Shown: positions 25,199 through 33,870 of the stretch, one piece after another
Layout of the letters: each line of letters starts with the position of its first letter
How positions within the stretch are numbered: position 1 is the stretch's first letter
Assembly: GCA_902796425.1 (NCBI GenBank)
Contig: CADBPC010000127.1
Span: 1 to 51,217, forward strand
Reading direction: 5' to 3'
DNA: 51,217 nt
Source of the DNA: an uncultured Lachnospiraceae bacterium
GTDB lineage: Bacteria; Bacillota; Clostridia; Lachnospirales; Lachnospiraceae
Translations under genes and position numbers: made by a program
The notes under the pieces: model-generated
Databases searched by the model: none
What the model was told of the DNA's origin: nothing
Seen by the model: only the letters and a program-made list of their open reading frames with translations

Positions 25199-26404
25199 AT
25201 GAAAAAGTTACTGGCTATGGCACTGACCGGAACGATGGCACTTGGCCTTGCCGCATGTGCGGCTCCGGCTGCCGCGCCTGCCGCCGCTCCTGCGCCTGCA
25301 GCGGAGGCAGCGGAAGAGGTTAAGGAAGAGGCTGCCGCAGAAGAAGGCGCCGCAGAAGAAGGCGCAGCAGAAGAGGCTGCAGCGGCGGAAGAGGCCGGCG
25401 GCATGGAGGACCTGATCGCAGCGGCGAAGGAAGAGGGTACGCTGGTTGTTTACGGTTCCTGCGAGGAAGATTATCTGGCGGCTGCCTGCGAGCATTTCCA
25501 GGAGCTCTACGGCATTGAGGTCCAGTATCAGAGACTTTCCACCGGTGAAGTCCAGTCCAAGATCGAAGAAGAAAACGGCAATCCTTCGGGCGACGTATGG
25601 TTCGGCGGAACGACCGATCCCTACAACGTTGCGACCGCGGAAGGCCTTCTTGAGCCCTATGAGGCAGTCAACGCTTCCCACCTGATCGGCGACATGTACC
25701 GCGACAAGGACGGCTGCTGGTACGGCATCTATAAGGGAATCCTCGGCTTTATGGTCAACAGCGACGAGCTTGAGCGCATGGGCCTCGATGCTCCCCAGGA
25801 CTGGCAGGATCTTCTGGATCCGAAGTACCAGGGCCTGATCTGGCTGTCCAACTACAACACAGCCGGAACGGCAAAGCTGGTTGTCAACACCATGATCCAG
25901 AAATACGGTCATGACGAAGGAATCCAGTATCTCGTAGATCTGGACAAGAATATCGAAGTTTATACAAAGTCCGGCTCCGGCCCTTCCAAGAACGTCGGCA
26001 CAGGCGAGTGCGTCATCGGCATCGGCTTCCTGCATGACGGAATCACCCAGATCGAGGACAACGGCTACGGCAATATTTCCCTGGTCATTCCTTCCACCGG
26101 CACTTCCTTCGAGATCGGCGCAACGGCAATCTTCAAGGGGGCAAAGCACCCGAACGCGGCAAAGCTCTGGATCGAATATGCACTCAGCCCTGAATGCGTA
26201 GAGCTCGCGGCACAGAACGGCTCCTACCAGTTCCTGGTTCTCGACAATGCACAGCAGCCCGCGGTTGCCGAAGAGTTCGGCCTTGATCCCGACAACGTCA
26301 TGGAATATGACTTCGAGGACGCCAAGGAGAATACGACAAAATATGTTGAAGAGGTTATGGAGGCGCTCGGAAGCGCAGCCGATGACAGATTCAAGACAGA
26401 ATAA
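25199..26404 (+). CDS. ABC transporter substrate-binding lipoprotein, iron(III)-type family
   Basis: The 401-residue product has a lipoprotein signal with Cys20 in LGLAAC, then a roughly 50-residue Ala/Pro/Glu spacer, then a binding domain of the Fe3+/thiamine/putrescine-type periplasmic-binding class (EEGTLVVYGSCEEDYLAAACEHFQELYGIEVQYQRL; NPSGDVWFGGTTDPYN; WLSNYNTAGTAKLVVNTMI). The following permease with two fused transport domains and the ATPase with its C-terminal extension fit an FbpABC/AfuABC-type system. Conserved iron-binding tyrosine pairs are not evident to me, so the ligand could be another small anion or phosphorylated compound. The ATG at 25199 follows AGGAGG; a TTG at 25190 is unlikely. 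Confidence 0.88.
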   Translation: MKKLLAMALTGTMALGLAACAAPAAAPAAAPAPAAEAAEEVKEEAAAEEGAAEEGAAEEAAAAEEAGGMEDLIAAAKEEGTLVVYGSCEEDYLAAACEHFQELYGIEVQYQRLSTGEVQSKIEEENGNPSGDVWFGGTTDPYNVATAEGLLEPYEAVNASHLIGDMYRDKDGCWYGIYKGILGFMVNSDELERMGLDAPQDWQDLLDPKYQGLIWLSNYNTAGTAKLVVNTMIQKYGHDEGIQYLVDLDKNIEVYTKSGSGPSKNVGTGECVIGIGFLHDGITQIEDNGYGNISLVIPSTGTSFEIGATAIFKGAKHPNAAKLWIEYALSPECVELAAQNGSYQFLVLDNAQQPAVAEEFGLDPDNVMEYDFEDAKENTTKYVEEVMEALGSAADDRFKTE

Positions 26405-26440
26405 GTACGAAGGCGCTTTTGAATTTTGAACTGTGAAAAC

Positions 26441-26470
26441 CGGGGCGGGCGGTAATTATCGCCCGCCCCG
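26441..26470 (+). terminator. Strong GC hairpin between binding-protein and permease genes
   Basis: CGGGGCGGGCG (26441-26451) pairs perfectly with CGCCCGCCCCG (26460-26470) over an eight-base loop. No T-run follows, so rather than ending transcription it may protect the 3' end of the binding-protein message, allowing more of that protein than of the membrane parts. Confidence 0.6.
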
Positions 26471-26500
26471 CTTGCGTGATACTTAAAGGGAGGATGACAT

Positions 26501-28210
26501 ATGGCGAGGACGCAGAGTGCCGATCTCGACCGGAAGAAGTTTTTTGCCGATCCGGTCATGGTCACAACCATCGCAGTGCTGATTGCGTTTCTTTCACTGT
26601 TTATCTTGTATCCGCTCGCGATTCTGCTGGTAGACAGCTTTGTGACGGACAATGGCCTCACACTGGACGTCTTCCGCAGGATCATGGGAATGTCCAACTT
26701 CCGCAGGGCAATCTCGAACACCCTGAAGGTCGGCTTTCTTGTAGGCATCGCCTCGGCGCTGATAGGACTCCTGTTTGCGTATGTGGAGGTCTATGTAAGG
26801 CTGAGGACCCGGTTTATGGAGGGGCTTTTCCGCGTGGTTTCCATGCTGCCGGTCGTATCGCCCCCGTTCGTCCTGTCCCTGTCCATGATCATGCTGTTCG
26901 GAAAAGCGGGCATCGTCACCAGATATCTTCTGCATATCTATGACAACAGTGTCTACGGCTTCTGGGGGATCGCCATTGTCCAGACACTGACCTTCTTCCC
27001 GGTCTGCTACATGATGATGAAGGGACTTCTTAAGAATATCGATCCCTCGCTGGAGGAGGCGGCAAGAGATATGGGCGCCTCCCGCTGGAAGGTATTTACC
27101 AGTGTCACGCTCCCTCTGGTCCTGCCGGGACTTGGCAACGCGTTTCTGGTAACCTTTATCGAGTCGATCGCCGACTTTGCAAACCCCATGATCATCGGCG
27201 GCTCTTATGACACACTGGCAACGACGATCTACCTTCAGATCACCGGCGCCTATGACAAGGAGGGCGCTTCCGCGATGGCGGTCGTCCTTCTGTGCATCAC
27301 CCTGTTCATGTTTATTCTCCAGAAATACTGGCTGGAGGCAAAGAGCACGGCAACCCTTACGGGCAAGGCGAGCCGGGAGCGCATGCTGATCACGGACAGG
27401 AGCGTCACGCTCCCTCTCACGATCCTGTGCTCACTCCTTGCGGTATTTGTTATCGTCATGTATATCTGCGTCCCCTTCGGCGCGCTCTTCCGCACCTGGG
27501 GCTATGATTTCCACCTGACAACCAAATGGTTCCAGCAGGTCTTTAAGCGCTACAAGGGCCTGAAGGCCTTCAAGGATTCCTTTGTCCTTTCGCTTATCGC
27601 ATCCCCGATCACGGCGCTCCTGTCCATGATTATTTCCTATCTTGTGGTCAAGAGAAAATTCCGGGCAAGAGGTTTTATCGAGGCGGTTTCCATGCTGGCG
27701 ATGGCGGTTCCCGGAACGGTTCTCGGCATCGGCTATATCCGCGGCTTTTCTTCCGGCGTGTTCCGCACAGGCTTCCTTCAGGGCCTGTACGGCACGGGCG
27801 CGATCCTGATCATCGTGTTCGTCGTCCGAAGCCTTCCGACGGGAACAAGGAGCGGAATCTCGGCGCTCCGGCAGATCGATAAAAGCATCGAGGAGTCGGC
27901 GTACGACATGGGTGCGGACAGCTTCCGCGTGTTCATGACCGTCACGCTCCCCCTGATCAAGGACAGCTTCCTTTCGGGACTCGTGACAGCCTTTGTCCGC
28001 AGCATAACCGCCATCAGTGCGATTATCCTGCTCGTTACGCCGCAGTATCTGCTGATCACGGTGCAGATCAATGAGTTCGCGGAAAAGGGCGCGTACGGCA
28101 TAGCCTGCGCGTTCGCGACGATTCTGATCGCTATAACCTACGGCTCGGTTCTTTTGATGAACCTTGTAATCCGTTATTTCGGTACCAGCCGGAAATTTGA
28201 GGAGGAATAG
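26501..28210 (+). CDS. ABC transporter permease with two fused transport domains (FbpB-type)
   Basis: The 569-residue protein has about twelve membrane segments in two similar halves. Each half has the cytoplasmic EAA loop that touches the ATPase: LEEAARDMGASRWKVFTSVTLPL in the first and IEESAYDMGADSFRVFMTVTLPL in the second. This duplicated layout is typical of iron(III)-type permeases such as FbpB, where one chain replaces a dimer. AAAGGGAGG lies before the ATG. A hairpin separates it from the binding-protein gene, and a three-hairpin array separates it from the ATPase gene. Confidence 0.93.
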   Translation: MARTQSADLDRKKFFADPVMVTTIAVLIAFLSLFILYPLAILLVDSFVTDNGLTLDVFRRIMGMSNFRRAISNTLKVGFLVGIASALIGLLFAYVEVYVRLRTRFMEGLFRVVSMLPVVSPPFVLSLSMIMLFGKAGIVTRYLLHIYDNSVYGFWGIAIVQTLTFFPVCYMMMKGLLKNIDPSLEEAARDMGASRWKVFTSVTLPLVLPGLGNAFLVTFIESIADFANPMIIGGSYDTLATTIYLQITGAYDKEGASAMAVVLLCITLFMFILQKYWLEAKSTATLTGKASRERMLITDRSVTLPLTILCSLLAVFVIVMYICVPFGALFRTWGYDFHLTTKWFQQVFKRYKGLKAFKDSFVLSLIASPITALLSMIISYLVVKRKFRARGFIEAVSMLAMAVPGTVLGIGYIRGFSSGVFRTGFLQGLYGTGAILIIVFVVRSLPTGTRSGISALRQIDKSIEESAYDMGADSFRVFMTVTLPLIKDSFLSGLVTAFVRSITAISAIILLVTPQYLLITVQINEFAEKGAYGIACAFATILIAITYGSVLLMNLVIRYFGTSRKFEEE

Positions 28211-28211
28211 A

Positions 28212-28308
28212 GTTTGAAAGGTCTGCCGATGCAGTCCTTTCAAACAGCGCCATCGGTGCTGACGCACCGGGCGCCGCATTCGGCAAAACCGCATCCGCGG
28301 ATTTTGCC
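28212..28308 (+). repeat. Array of three adjacent hairpins between permease and ATPase genes
   Basis: Right after the permease stop, three stem-loops follow with almost no spacing. The first is GTTTGAAAGG/CCTTTCAAAC with an inner CTGC/GCAG (28212-28245). The second is GCGCC/GGCGC with an inner CGGTGC/GCACCG (28247-28274). The third is GGCAAAA/TTTTGCC with an inner CCGC/GCGG (28282-28308). The ATPase start is 17 bases after the last stem. The frame of the ATPase is open through the array, but there is no usable start there. I infer an RNA processing or stabilising element or an inserted palindromic repeat. Confidence 0.65.
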
Positions 28309-28324
28309 TCAGCGAGGTATAACA

Positions 28325-29401
28325 ATGGCTAAAGAAAAAAAGGGCGTGCGCCTTGAGCATATTTCCAAGATTTACCAGGACCCCAAGACAAAGAAGGACT
28401 TCTATGCGGTCCGTGACACCACACTGGACATCGAGCCAGGAAGCTTTGTGACGCTCCTCGGGCCCTCCGGCTGCGGCAAGACGACGACGCTGCGCATGAT
28501 TGCGGGGTTTGAAAGTCCGGACGAGGGCGAAATTTACCTCGGCGGCGAGCCGATCAACGCGCTGACGCCGAACAGGCGGGATACCGCGATGGTGTTCCAG
28601 AGCTATGCGCTGCTTCCGCACTACAATATTTTCGACAATGTGGCCTACGGCCTTAAGTTAAGAAAGCTGGACAAGGCACAGATACGGGAGAAGGTGACGG
28701 GAATCTTAAAGCTTGTCGGCCTCGAGGGGATGGAGTCCAGAATGACCAACCAGCTCTCCGGCGGCCAGCAGCAGCGCGTCGCCCTTGCAAGAGCCCTGGT
28801 TCTTGAGCCGGGAGTCCTTCTGTTCGACGAGCCGCTCTCGAACCTGGACGCAAAGCTCCGCGTCTCGATGCGCACGGAAATAAGGCGCATCCAGCAGGAG
28901 GCGGGCATCACCGCCGTGTATGTAACCCATGACCAGAGCGAGGCGATGGCGATCTCCGACAAGATCATCATCATGGAAAAGGGCGTGGTCGCACAGATGG
29001 GAACGCCGCAGGAAATCTACTATCATCCGGACAGCGAGTTCGTCGCGGACTTTATTGGCGAGGCCAACTTCCTTCGCGGCACGCTGGTTTCCAGGGACGG
29101 GACGGACGGCGTCGTGGAGATCGGCGGCAGCAGGGTCGCGGTCTGTGATATCCGTCAGCAGAAGGCGGGCGATAACTGCACACTGGTCCTTCGCCCCGAG
29201 GCGGCCGTCATCGCGGACAAGGGACAGCTCCCCTGCCGCGTGGTTCTCTCCTGCTTTATGGGCAGCTACCAGAATTATCACGTGATGGTCGGCGACACAC
29301 TGGTCAAGATAACGGACTTCAATCCCAAGAACAAGAAGATCTACAGCGTGGGGGACGAGGCGTTCGTTGCATTTGAAACGGAGAGCGTACACGTGCTGTA
29401 A
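28325..29401 (+). CDS. ABC transporter ATP-binding protein (FbpC/PotA-type)
   Basis: The 358-residue ATPase has Walker A GPSGCGKTT (residues 46-54), the Q-loop VFQSYALLPHYNIFDNVAYGL, the signature LSGGQQQR (144-151), Walker B VLLFDEP (164-170) and the H-loop VYVTHDQSEAMAI. The last 110 residues form a TOBE-like regulatory part found in importers of iron, polyamines, sulfate or sugars. It powers the permease encoded upstream. The start at 28325 has CGAGGT nearby; earlier in-frame ATG codons lie inside the hairpin array and would add a tail without family match. Confidence 0.94.
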   Translation: MAKEKKGVRLEHISKIYQDPKTKKDFYAVRDTTLDIEPGSFVTLLGPSGCGKTTTLRMIAGFESPDEGEIYLGGEPINALTPNRRDTAMVFQSYALLPHYNIFDNVAYGLKLRKLDKAQIREKVTGILKLVGLEGMESRMTNQLSGGQQQRVALARALVLEPGVLLFDEPLSNLDAKLRVSMRTEIRRIQQEAGITAVYVTHDQSEAMAISDKIIIMEKGVVAQMGTPQEIYYHPDSEFVADFIGEANFLRGTLVSRDGTDGVVEIGGSRVAVCDIRQQKAGDNCTLVLRPEAAVIADKGQLPCRVVLSCFMGSYQNYHVMVGDTLVKITDFNPKNKKIYSVGDEAFVAFETESVHVL

Positions 29402-29442
29402 GGCGGACCGGGTGCATATTTATAAAATTGTGCTCAGTTTCT

Positions 29443-29471
29443 GTGACAGTGTATGCAGAATCATGTATAAT
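29443..29471 (+). promoter_or_regulatory. Sigma-A promoter of ddh
   Basis: GTGACA (29443-29448), a 17-base spacer and a perfect TATAAT (29466-29471) give a strong promoter match. Transcription would start near 29478, leaving a leader of about 95 bases before ddh. Confidence 0.75.
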
Positions 29472-29474
29472 ATT

Positions 29475-29558
29475 CTCCGGCGCCGGCAGGTGACCGGTCT
29501 CGGAGCGATCCGGCCACACAGCGCGCGGTGCTGCCGTATGGCGTAGGGAAGCGCTCCG
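29475..29558 (+). promoter_or_regulatory. Structured leader of ddh with two competing stems
   Basis: CGGAGCG (29501-29507) can pair with CGCTCCG (29552-29558), close to the GAGGA ribosome binding site at 29565-29569. The same CGGAG (29501-29505) can instead pair with CTCCG (29475-29479), around a CCGG/CCGG inner pair. The two stems exclude each other, as in leader switches. CTCCG lies at or just before the expected transcription start, so the first stem may not be fully in the RNA. No known riboswitch class was recognised; the stretch is too short for a lysine riboswitch. Confidence 0.4.
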
Positions 29559-29573
29559 GATTGTGAGGACAGA

Positions 29574-30560
29574 ATGAGCATCAGAATCGGTATTGCCGGC
29601 TATGGCAACCTTGGAAAAGGCGTTGAGATTGCGGTTAAGGAAGCTCCCGACATGGAGCTTGCGGCAGTATTTACAAGAAGAGATCCGTCTTCGGTAAAGA
29701 TTCTTTCCGAAAACGTGCCGGTGCTTCCGGCCGATGAGGCAGGCAGCTGGGCGGATAAGATTGACGTAATGATCGTCTGCGGCGGAAGCGCAACGGACCT
29801 TCCCGTGCAGACACCGCACTATGCATCCATGTTTAATGTAATTGACAGCTTTGATACGCACGCCCGTATTCCGGAGCACTTCGCGAATGTGGACGAGGCG
29901 GCAAAGAAGGCCGGAAAGGTCGCGGTAATCTCCTGCGGCTGGGATCCCGGCATGTTCTCCCTTGCAAGGGTCTACGGCAGCGCCATCCTCCCGGACGGCA
30001 ATGACTATACCTTCTGGGGAAAGGGTGTTTCCCAGGGCCATTCCGACGCGCTTCGCAGAGTGAAGGGCGTAAAGAACGCAAAGCAGTACACAATTCCCGT
30101 TGAGAGCGCGCTTGAGGCAGTCCGCAGCGGCTCGCAGCCGGAGCTGACAACACGCCAGAAGCATACAAGAGAGTGCTTCGTCGTCCTCGAGGATGGCGCG
30201 GATCCCGCAGCGGTCGAGAAGGAGATCGTCGAGATGCCGAACTACTTCTCCGACTACGACACGACAGTGCACTTTATCAGCGAGGAAGAGCTGATCAGGG
30301 ACCACAGCGGCATGGCGCACGGCGGCTTTGTTTTCCGGAGCGGTCGAACCGGCGTTAACAAAGAGCACAGCCACGTGATAGAATATAGTCTGAAGCTGGA
30401 TTCCAATCCGGAATTTACAACCAGCGTACTTGTAGCGTTCGCAAGAGCGGCTTACCGCATGCAGAGCGAGGGCGGATGCGGGTGCAAGACCGTACTGGAT
30501 ATACCGCCCGCTTACCTTTCTCCGCTCAGTGGAGAGGAGCTTCGCGCCCACATGCTGTAA
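29574..30560 (+). CDS. ddh: meso-Diaminopimelate D-dehydrogenase
   Basis: Ddh makes meso-diaminopimelate from tetrahydrodipicolinate in a single NADPH- and ammonia-dependent step, bypassing the longer acylated routes to lysine and peptidoglycan. The 328-residue product has the NADP loop GIAGYGNLGKG (residues 6-16), the family segments FTRRDPSS and CGGSATDLPVQTP, and the substrate-site motif SCGWDPGMFSLARV. WGKGVSQGHSDALRRV and HGGFVFRSGRTGVNKEHSHVIEY also match. Length equals that of the Corynebacterium enzyme (about 326). GAGGA precedes the ATG. It has its own promoter, so it is not part of the transporter operon. Confidence 0.96.
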   Translation: MSIRIGIAGYGNLGKGVEIAVKEAPDMELAAVFTRRDPSSVKILSENVPVLPADEAGSWADKIDVMIVCGGSATDLPVQTPHYASMFNVIDSFDTHARIPEHFANVDEAAKKAGKVAVISCGWDPGMFSLARVYGSAILPDGNDYTFWGKGVSQGHSDALRRVKGVKNAKQYTIPVESALEAVRSGSQPELTTRQKHTRECFVVLEDGADPAAVEKEIVEMPNYFSDYDTTVHFISEEELIRDHSGMAHGGFVFRSGRTGVNKEHSHVIEYSLKLDSNPEFTTSVLVAFARAAYRMQSEGGCGCKTVLDIPPAYLSPLSGEELRAHML

Positions 30561-30601
30561 GTCCGTCTGACAAAGGAAAAAGACAGGCTGACTGATACTT
30601 C

Positions 30602-32146
30602 ATGACCAAAAGGCCGGAATTATTAAAGAAGATGATATTTGCGGGAGCATTCCTGGCGCTGCTGGGTCTGCTCTCCTTTTTATGCCTTTACAGGCTGGAT
30701 GTCCTGCCTCTGCAGAACTGGGACGAGGCGCGCCACGGCGTCAGCGCCTACGAAATGATAATGACCGGTGACCCGGTGGTTACGACCTATGGGTACGAGC
30801 CGGACTACTGGAACTTAAAGCCCCCGCTTTCCGAGTACTGCATTGCCCTTTTTTACAGACTCTTTGGCTTCAGCATCCCGTCGCTTCGGCTGTACGCGGC
30901 GCTTTCGACGATTCTGTGCGCACTTGCCTGCAGCATCTATGCACTTCGCCATTCGGGAAGGGCGGCGGGGCTTTTTACCCTTTTGTCCTTTTCCGCTGTC
31001 CCCACGTATCTGTTTACCCATGGCGCGAGGAGCGGCGATGCGGACGCGCTGTATGTCCTTCTGTACACGATGGCGGTCCTGTGCCTTTCGATGGACACGG
31101 GCTCTGCCGTTTACCCTGCGCTCGCGGGGCTCTTTGGCGGGCTCGCTTTTCTGACAAAGAGCTGGCACGCGGGGATCATCGTTCTTATTATTCTCCTTAC
31201 GTATTTCATAAGGGGCAGGAGGGAGAACAACTCCGGTAATTCCGGTAACTCCGCAGGCAGCCGCAGCGCGGCCGCTCATGTCCTTATATCCGCGGTTTCC
31301 TGCGCGGTTCCCGTCCTTTTCTGGGCGGCTCTGCGAATCATGCGGGACGGGTTTTCCTTTATCGGCGCCATGATCGGCAAAGACGTTGTCAGCCGGAGCG
31401 TTCACGGGGCGGAGGATCACGCGGAGGATGTTCTGTACTATGCGGGAAAGCTCCTCGCGGATAAGGGAATCATCGCCTGCCTGATCCTGATTGTGGTTCT
31501 TCTTGCAGCAGGAGGGGCGGGGAGCAGGGATTCCGAAAAAGTCCGGCGCCCGGAGGAGAAAGTCTTCCGCGCATCCGGGGACAGGGTTCCGGTTATTCTC
31601 GGCGCGCTCCTTCCGGTGGTTCTTTTCTCAATTCCCGCGACCAAGCTCTCCTGGTATGTATACTGCGCGTATCCGTGCATCTTCCTTCTGGCGTCGCAGG
31701 GGCTTCAGCTTTTGTGGGAGCGCCTGAAGGGGCGGCAGTCCGCTGTAAGGACCGCGGCAGCCATCCTGATCGTCTTTTTAATCAGTGCGCTGTCCGCAAG
31801 GAACAACGTGCGCGATTTAAGGGAGTTTAAAAAGAATACTCTGGCTGCGGATGTCGCGCTCTTTACGCTTATTGACAGGACCTCGGACTATGCCGGGTCG
31901 GATATCTATATCGATATTGTGCTGGATACTGAGGAGAGCTGGGAGCAGAGAGACTTCCTCGCAGCGGAGCTCTCCGGGGATCTTCATCCCAGGGAGGGAG
32001 AGGCTGCCGGGTGGCTTTCGGACCCGGAGGCGCTTCTTCTCGTCAACCGATATACAATTGAGGCTCTGGATGAGCGCGCGGAATACCACGTTGTCGCGGC
32101 ATCGCCGGATGAGCTGTATTACATACTTGCGCATGGGAAGGACTGA
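30602..32146 (+). CDS. GT39/ArnT-like membrane glycosyltransferase
   Basis: The 514-residue product has about ten to twelve hydrophobic segments. The first outside loop carries the catalytic acidic pair in QNWDEARHGVSAYEM, followed by YWNLKPPLSEY, the pattern of the ArnT/protein O-mannosyltransferase (PMT_2) superfamily. These enzymes use polyprenyl-phosphate sugars to modify lipids, wall polymers or proteins on the outer face of the membrane. The donor and acceptor are not readable from sequence. A soluble C-terminal part (about 420-514) follows. The gene is 41 bp after ddh and 66 bp before the oxidoreductase; no clear terminator separates them. Confidence 0.88.
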   Translation: MTKRPELLKKMIFAGAFLALLGLLSFLCLYRLDVLPLQNWDEARHGVSAYEMIMTGDPVVTTYGYEPDYWNLKPPLSEYCIALFYRLFGFSIPSLRLYAALSTILCALACSIYALRHSGRAAGLFTLLSFSAVPTYLFTHGARSGDADALYVLLYTMAVLCLSMDTGSAVYPALAGLFGGLAFLTKSWHAGIIVLIILLTYFIRGRRENNSGNSGNSAGSRSAAAHVLISAVSCAVPVLFWAALRIMRDGFSFIGAMIGKDVVSRSVHGAEDHAEDVLYYAGKLLADKGIIACLILIVVLLAAGGAGSRDSEKVRRPEEKVFRASGDRVPVILGALLPVVLFSIPATKLSWYVYCAYPCIFLLASQGLQLLWERLKGRQSAVRTAAAILIVFLISALSARNNVRDLREFKKNTLAADVALFTLIDRTSDYAGSDIYIDIVLDTEESWEQRDFLAAELSGDLHPREGEAAGWLSDPEALLLVNRYTIEALDERAEYHVVAASPDELYYILAHGKD

Positions 32147-32212
32147 ACTGCCAAAAGGCAGCGAAGAGGCTGCGGATTAACGCCCGGATAAGGGGCAGGG
32201 AAAGGGGAAAAA

Positions 32213-33823
32213 ATGAAGCTCACACTCGAAGGGATTAAGGACAGACAGGCATGGGCGGAAGCCGGGATAGAGCTCCCGTCCTATGACGTGGAGAAGGTGT
32301 ACGAGCAGACGAAAAAGACACCGGTCTGGGTGCATTTCGGCATCGGCAATATTTTCCGCGTCTTTCTCGGGACCATAGCGGATAAGCTCCTTACCGAGGG
32401 GCGGATGACAGGCGGCCTTACCTGCGTGGAAACCTTTGACTATGAGGTCAAGGAGAAAATCTACGACCCGTTCGATAATCTGGCGCTCAGCGTGATCCTG
32501 AACGCCGACGGGACACAGGAGAAAAAGGTCCTCGGGTGCTTCGGCGAGGCAATTCTCGCGAAGGCCTCCGACAAAAAGGAGTGGGACCGCCTGAAGGAGG
32601 TGTTCTCATCGCCCTCGCTTCAGATGGTATCCTTTACAATCACCGAGAAAGGGTATGCTCTTAAAGGCGCGGACGGCCGGTACCTGCCCTACGTGCAGGC
32701 GGACTTTGAAAACGGGCCGGATAAGGCGTCCGGCGCGATGGCCGTCGTCGCAGCCATGCTCCTTGCAAGATTTAAGAGCGGCGCAATGCCGATTTCCCTT
32801 GTCTCCATGGACAACTGCTCCCAGAACGGAAGGAAGCTCAGGGAAGCGGTCCTTGAGGTTGCGGGCGAGTGGGAAAAGCGCGGCTTTACGGCTCCCGGCT
32901 TTATGGAATATGTCAGCGATGAAGGAAAGGTCGCCTTCCCCTGGACCATGATCGACAAGATCACGCCAAGGCCCTCGCCGGAAATTGCGGCGGCGCTTGA
33001 GGCGGCCGGCGCCTCGGACATGCAGCCGGTGATCACATCGAAAAAGACCTATATCGCGCCCTTTGTCAACGCGGAAAAGCCGCAGTACCTGGTAATAGAG
33101 GACAATTTCCCGAACGGAAGGCCCGCCCTTGAAGGCGCCGGCGGCCTGTATCTGGCGGACAGAGATACGGTCAACAAGTCAGAGCGCATGAAGGTCACGG
33201 TGTGCCTCAATCCGATCCACACGGCTCTTTGCACCTACGACTGCATGCTGGGCCATGATCTGTTCGCGGACGGAATGAGCGATCCCGAGCTCAAAAAGCT
33301 CGCGGATTTGATCGGCTATAAGGAGGGCATGGAGGTGGTGCCGGATCCCGGCATTCTGTCCCCGAAGGCCTTCCTCGATGAAGTGATGAACGAGCGCTTC
33401 CCCAACAGGTACCTCGGTGATACGTCGCTTCGGATCGCGACGGATATCTCCCAGATGGTCGGCATCCGCTTCGGCGAGACGATCAGGGCTTACATTGAAA
33501 AGGACGGAACGGCCAAGAGCCTTACCGGAATCCCCCTTGCCATCGCAGGATGGCTAAGGTACCTCCTTGCAGTCGATGACGAAGGAAAGGATATGGAACT
33601 CGCTCCGGATCCGATGATCCCGCAGCTGCAGAAGACCCTGGAGGGCATTGCCCTCGGAGATCCCGAAAGCGCGGACGGAAAGCTTAAAGAGATCCTCTCC
33701 AACGCCAACATCTTCGGAATCTCTCTGTACGAGGCAGGCCTCGGTGAGAAGATTGAAACAATGTTTAAAGAAGAGATCGAAGGCCCTGGCGCCGTCCGCC
33801 GCACCCTGCAGAAATACCTGTGA
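32213..33823 (+). CDS. Mannitol dehydrogenase family oxidoreductase (UxuB/fructuronate reductase-like)
   Basis: The 536-residue enzyme belongs to the long-chain mannitol dehydrogenase family, which uses NAD(P) to interconvert fructuronate and mannonate, or fructose and mannitol, and similar pairs. Marks are the N-terminal Rossmann start VWVHFGIGNIFRVFLGTIADKL, the segment LVSMDNCSQNGRKLREAV, FPWTMIDKITPRPS, and the catalytic region KVTVCLNPIHTALCTYDCMLGHDLF. It is longer than E. coli UxuB (about 486 residues). AAAGGGG precedes the ATG. No uronate isomerase or mannonate dehydratase gene is nearby, so the substrate stays open. Confidence 0.88.
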   Translation: MKLTLEGIKDRQAWAEAGIELPSYDVEKVYEQTKKTPVWVHFGIGNIFRVFLGTIADKLLTEGRMTGGLTCVETFDYEVKEKIYDPFDNLALSVILNADGTQEKKVLGCFGEAILAKASDKKEWDRLKEVFSSPSLQMVSFTITEKGYALKGADGRYLPYVQADFENGPDKASGAMAVVAAMLLARFKSGAMPISLVSMDNCSQNGRKLREAVLEVAGEWEKRGFTAPGFMEYVSDEGKVAFPWTMIDKITPRPSPEIAAALEAAGASDMQPVITSKKTYIAPFVNAEKPQYLVIEDNFPNGRPALEGAGGLYLADRDTVNKSERMKVTVCLNPIHTALCTYDCMLGHDLFADGMSDPELKKLADLIGYKEGMEVVPDPGILSPKAFLDEVMNERFPNRYLGDTSLRIATDISQMVGIRFGETIRAYIEKDGTAKSLTGIPLAIAGWLRYLLAVDDEGKDMELAPDPMIPQLQKTLEGIALGDPESADGKLKEILSNANIFGISLYEAGLGEKIETMFKEEIEGPGAVRRTLQKYL

Positions 33824-33828
33824 GGCGC

Positions 33829-33870
33829 GGGCGAATCAACTGAGCCACGGCATTCTCAGTCCTTGCGCCC
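33829..33870. terminator. Hairpin between convergent genes
   Basis: ACTGAG (33839-33844) pairs with CTCAGT (33855-33860), extended by GGGCG (33829-33833) with CGCCC (33866-33870) across five-base internal loops. It fills the 47-bp gap between two tail-to-tail genes and may end transcription from both sides, though no T-run is present. Confidence 0.4.

Noticed and set aside
28214..28324. Longer N-terminus of the iron-type ATPase
   Set aside because: The extra codons cover the three-hairpin array, have no ribosome binding site and no match to the family.
29402..29573. Lysine riboswitch before ddh
   Set aside because: The leader is only about 95 bases and lacks the conserved five-helix core of that class.
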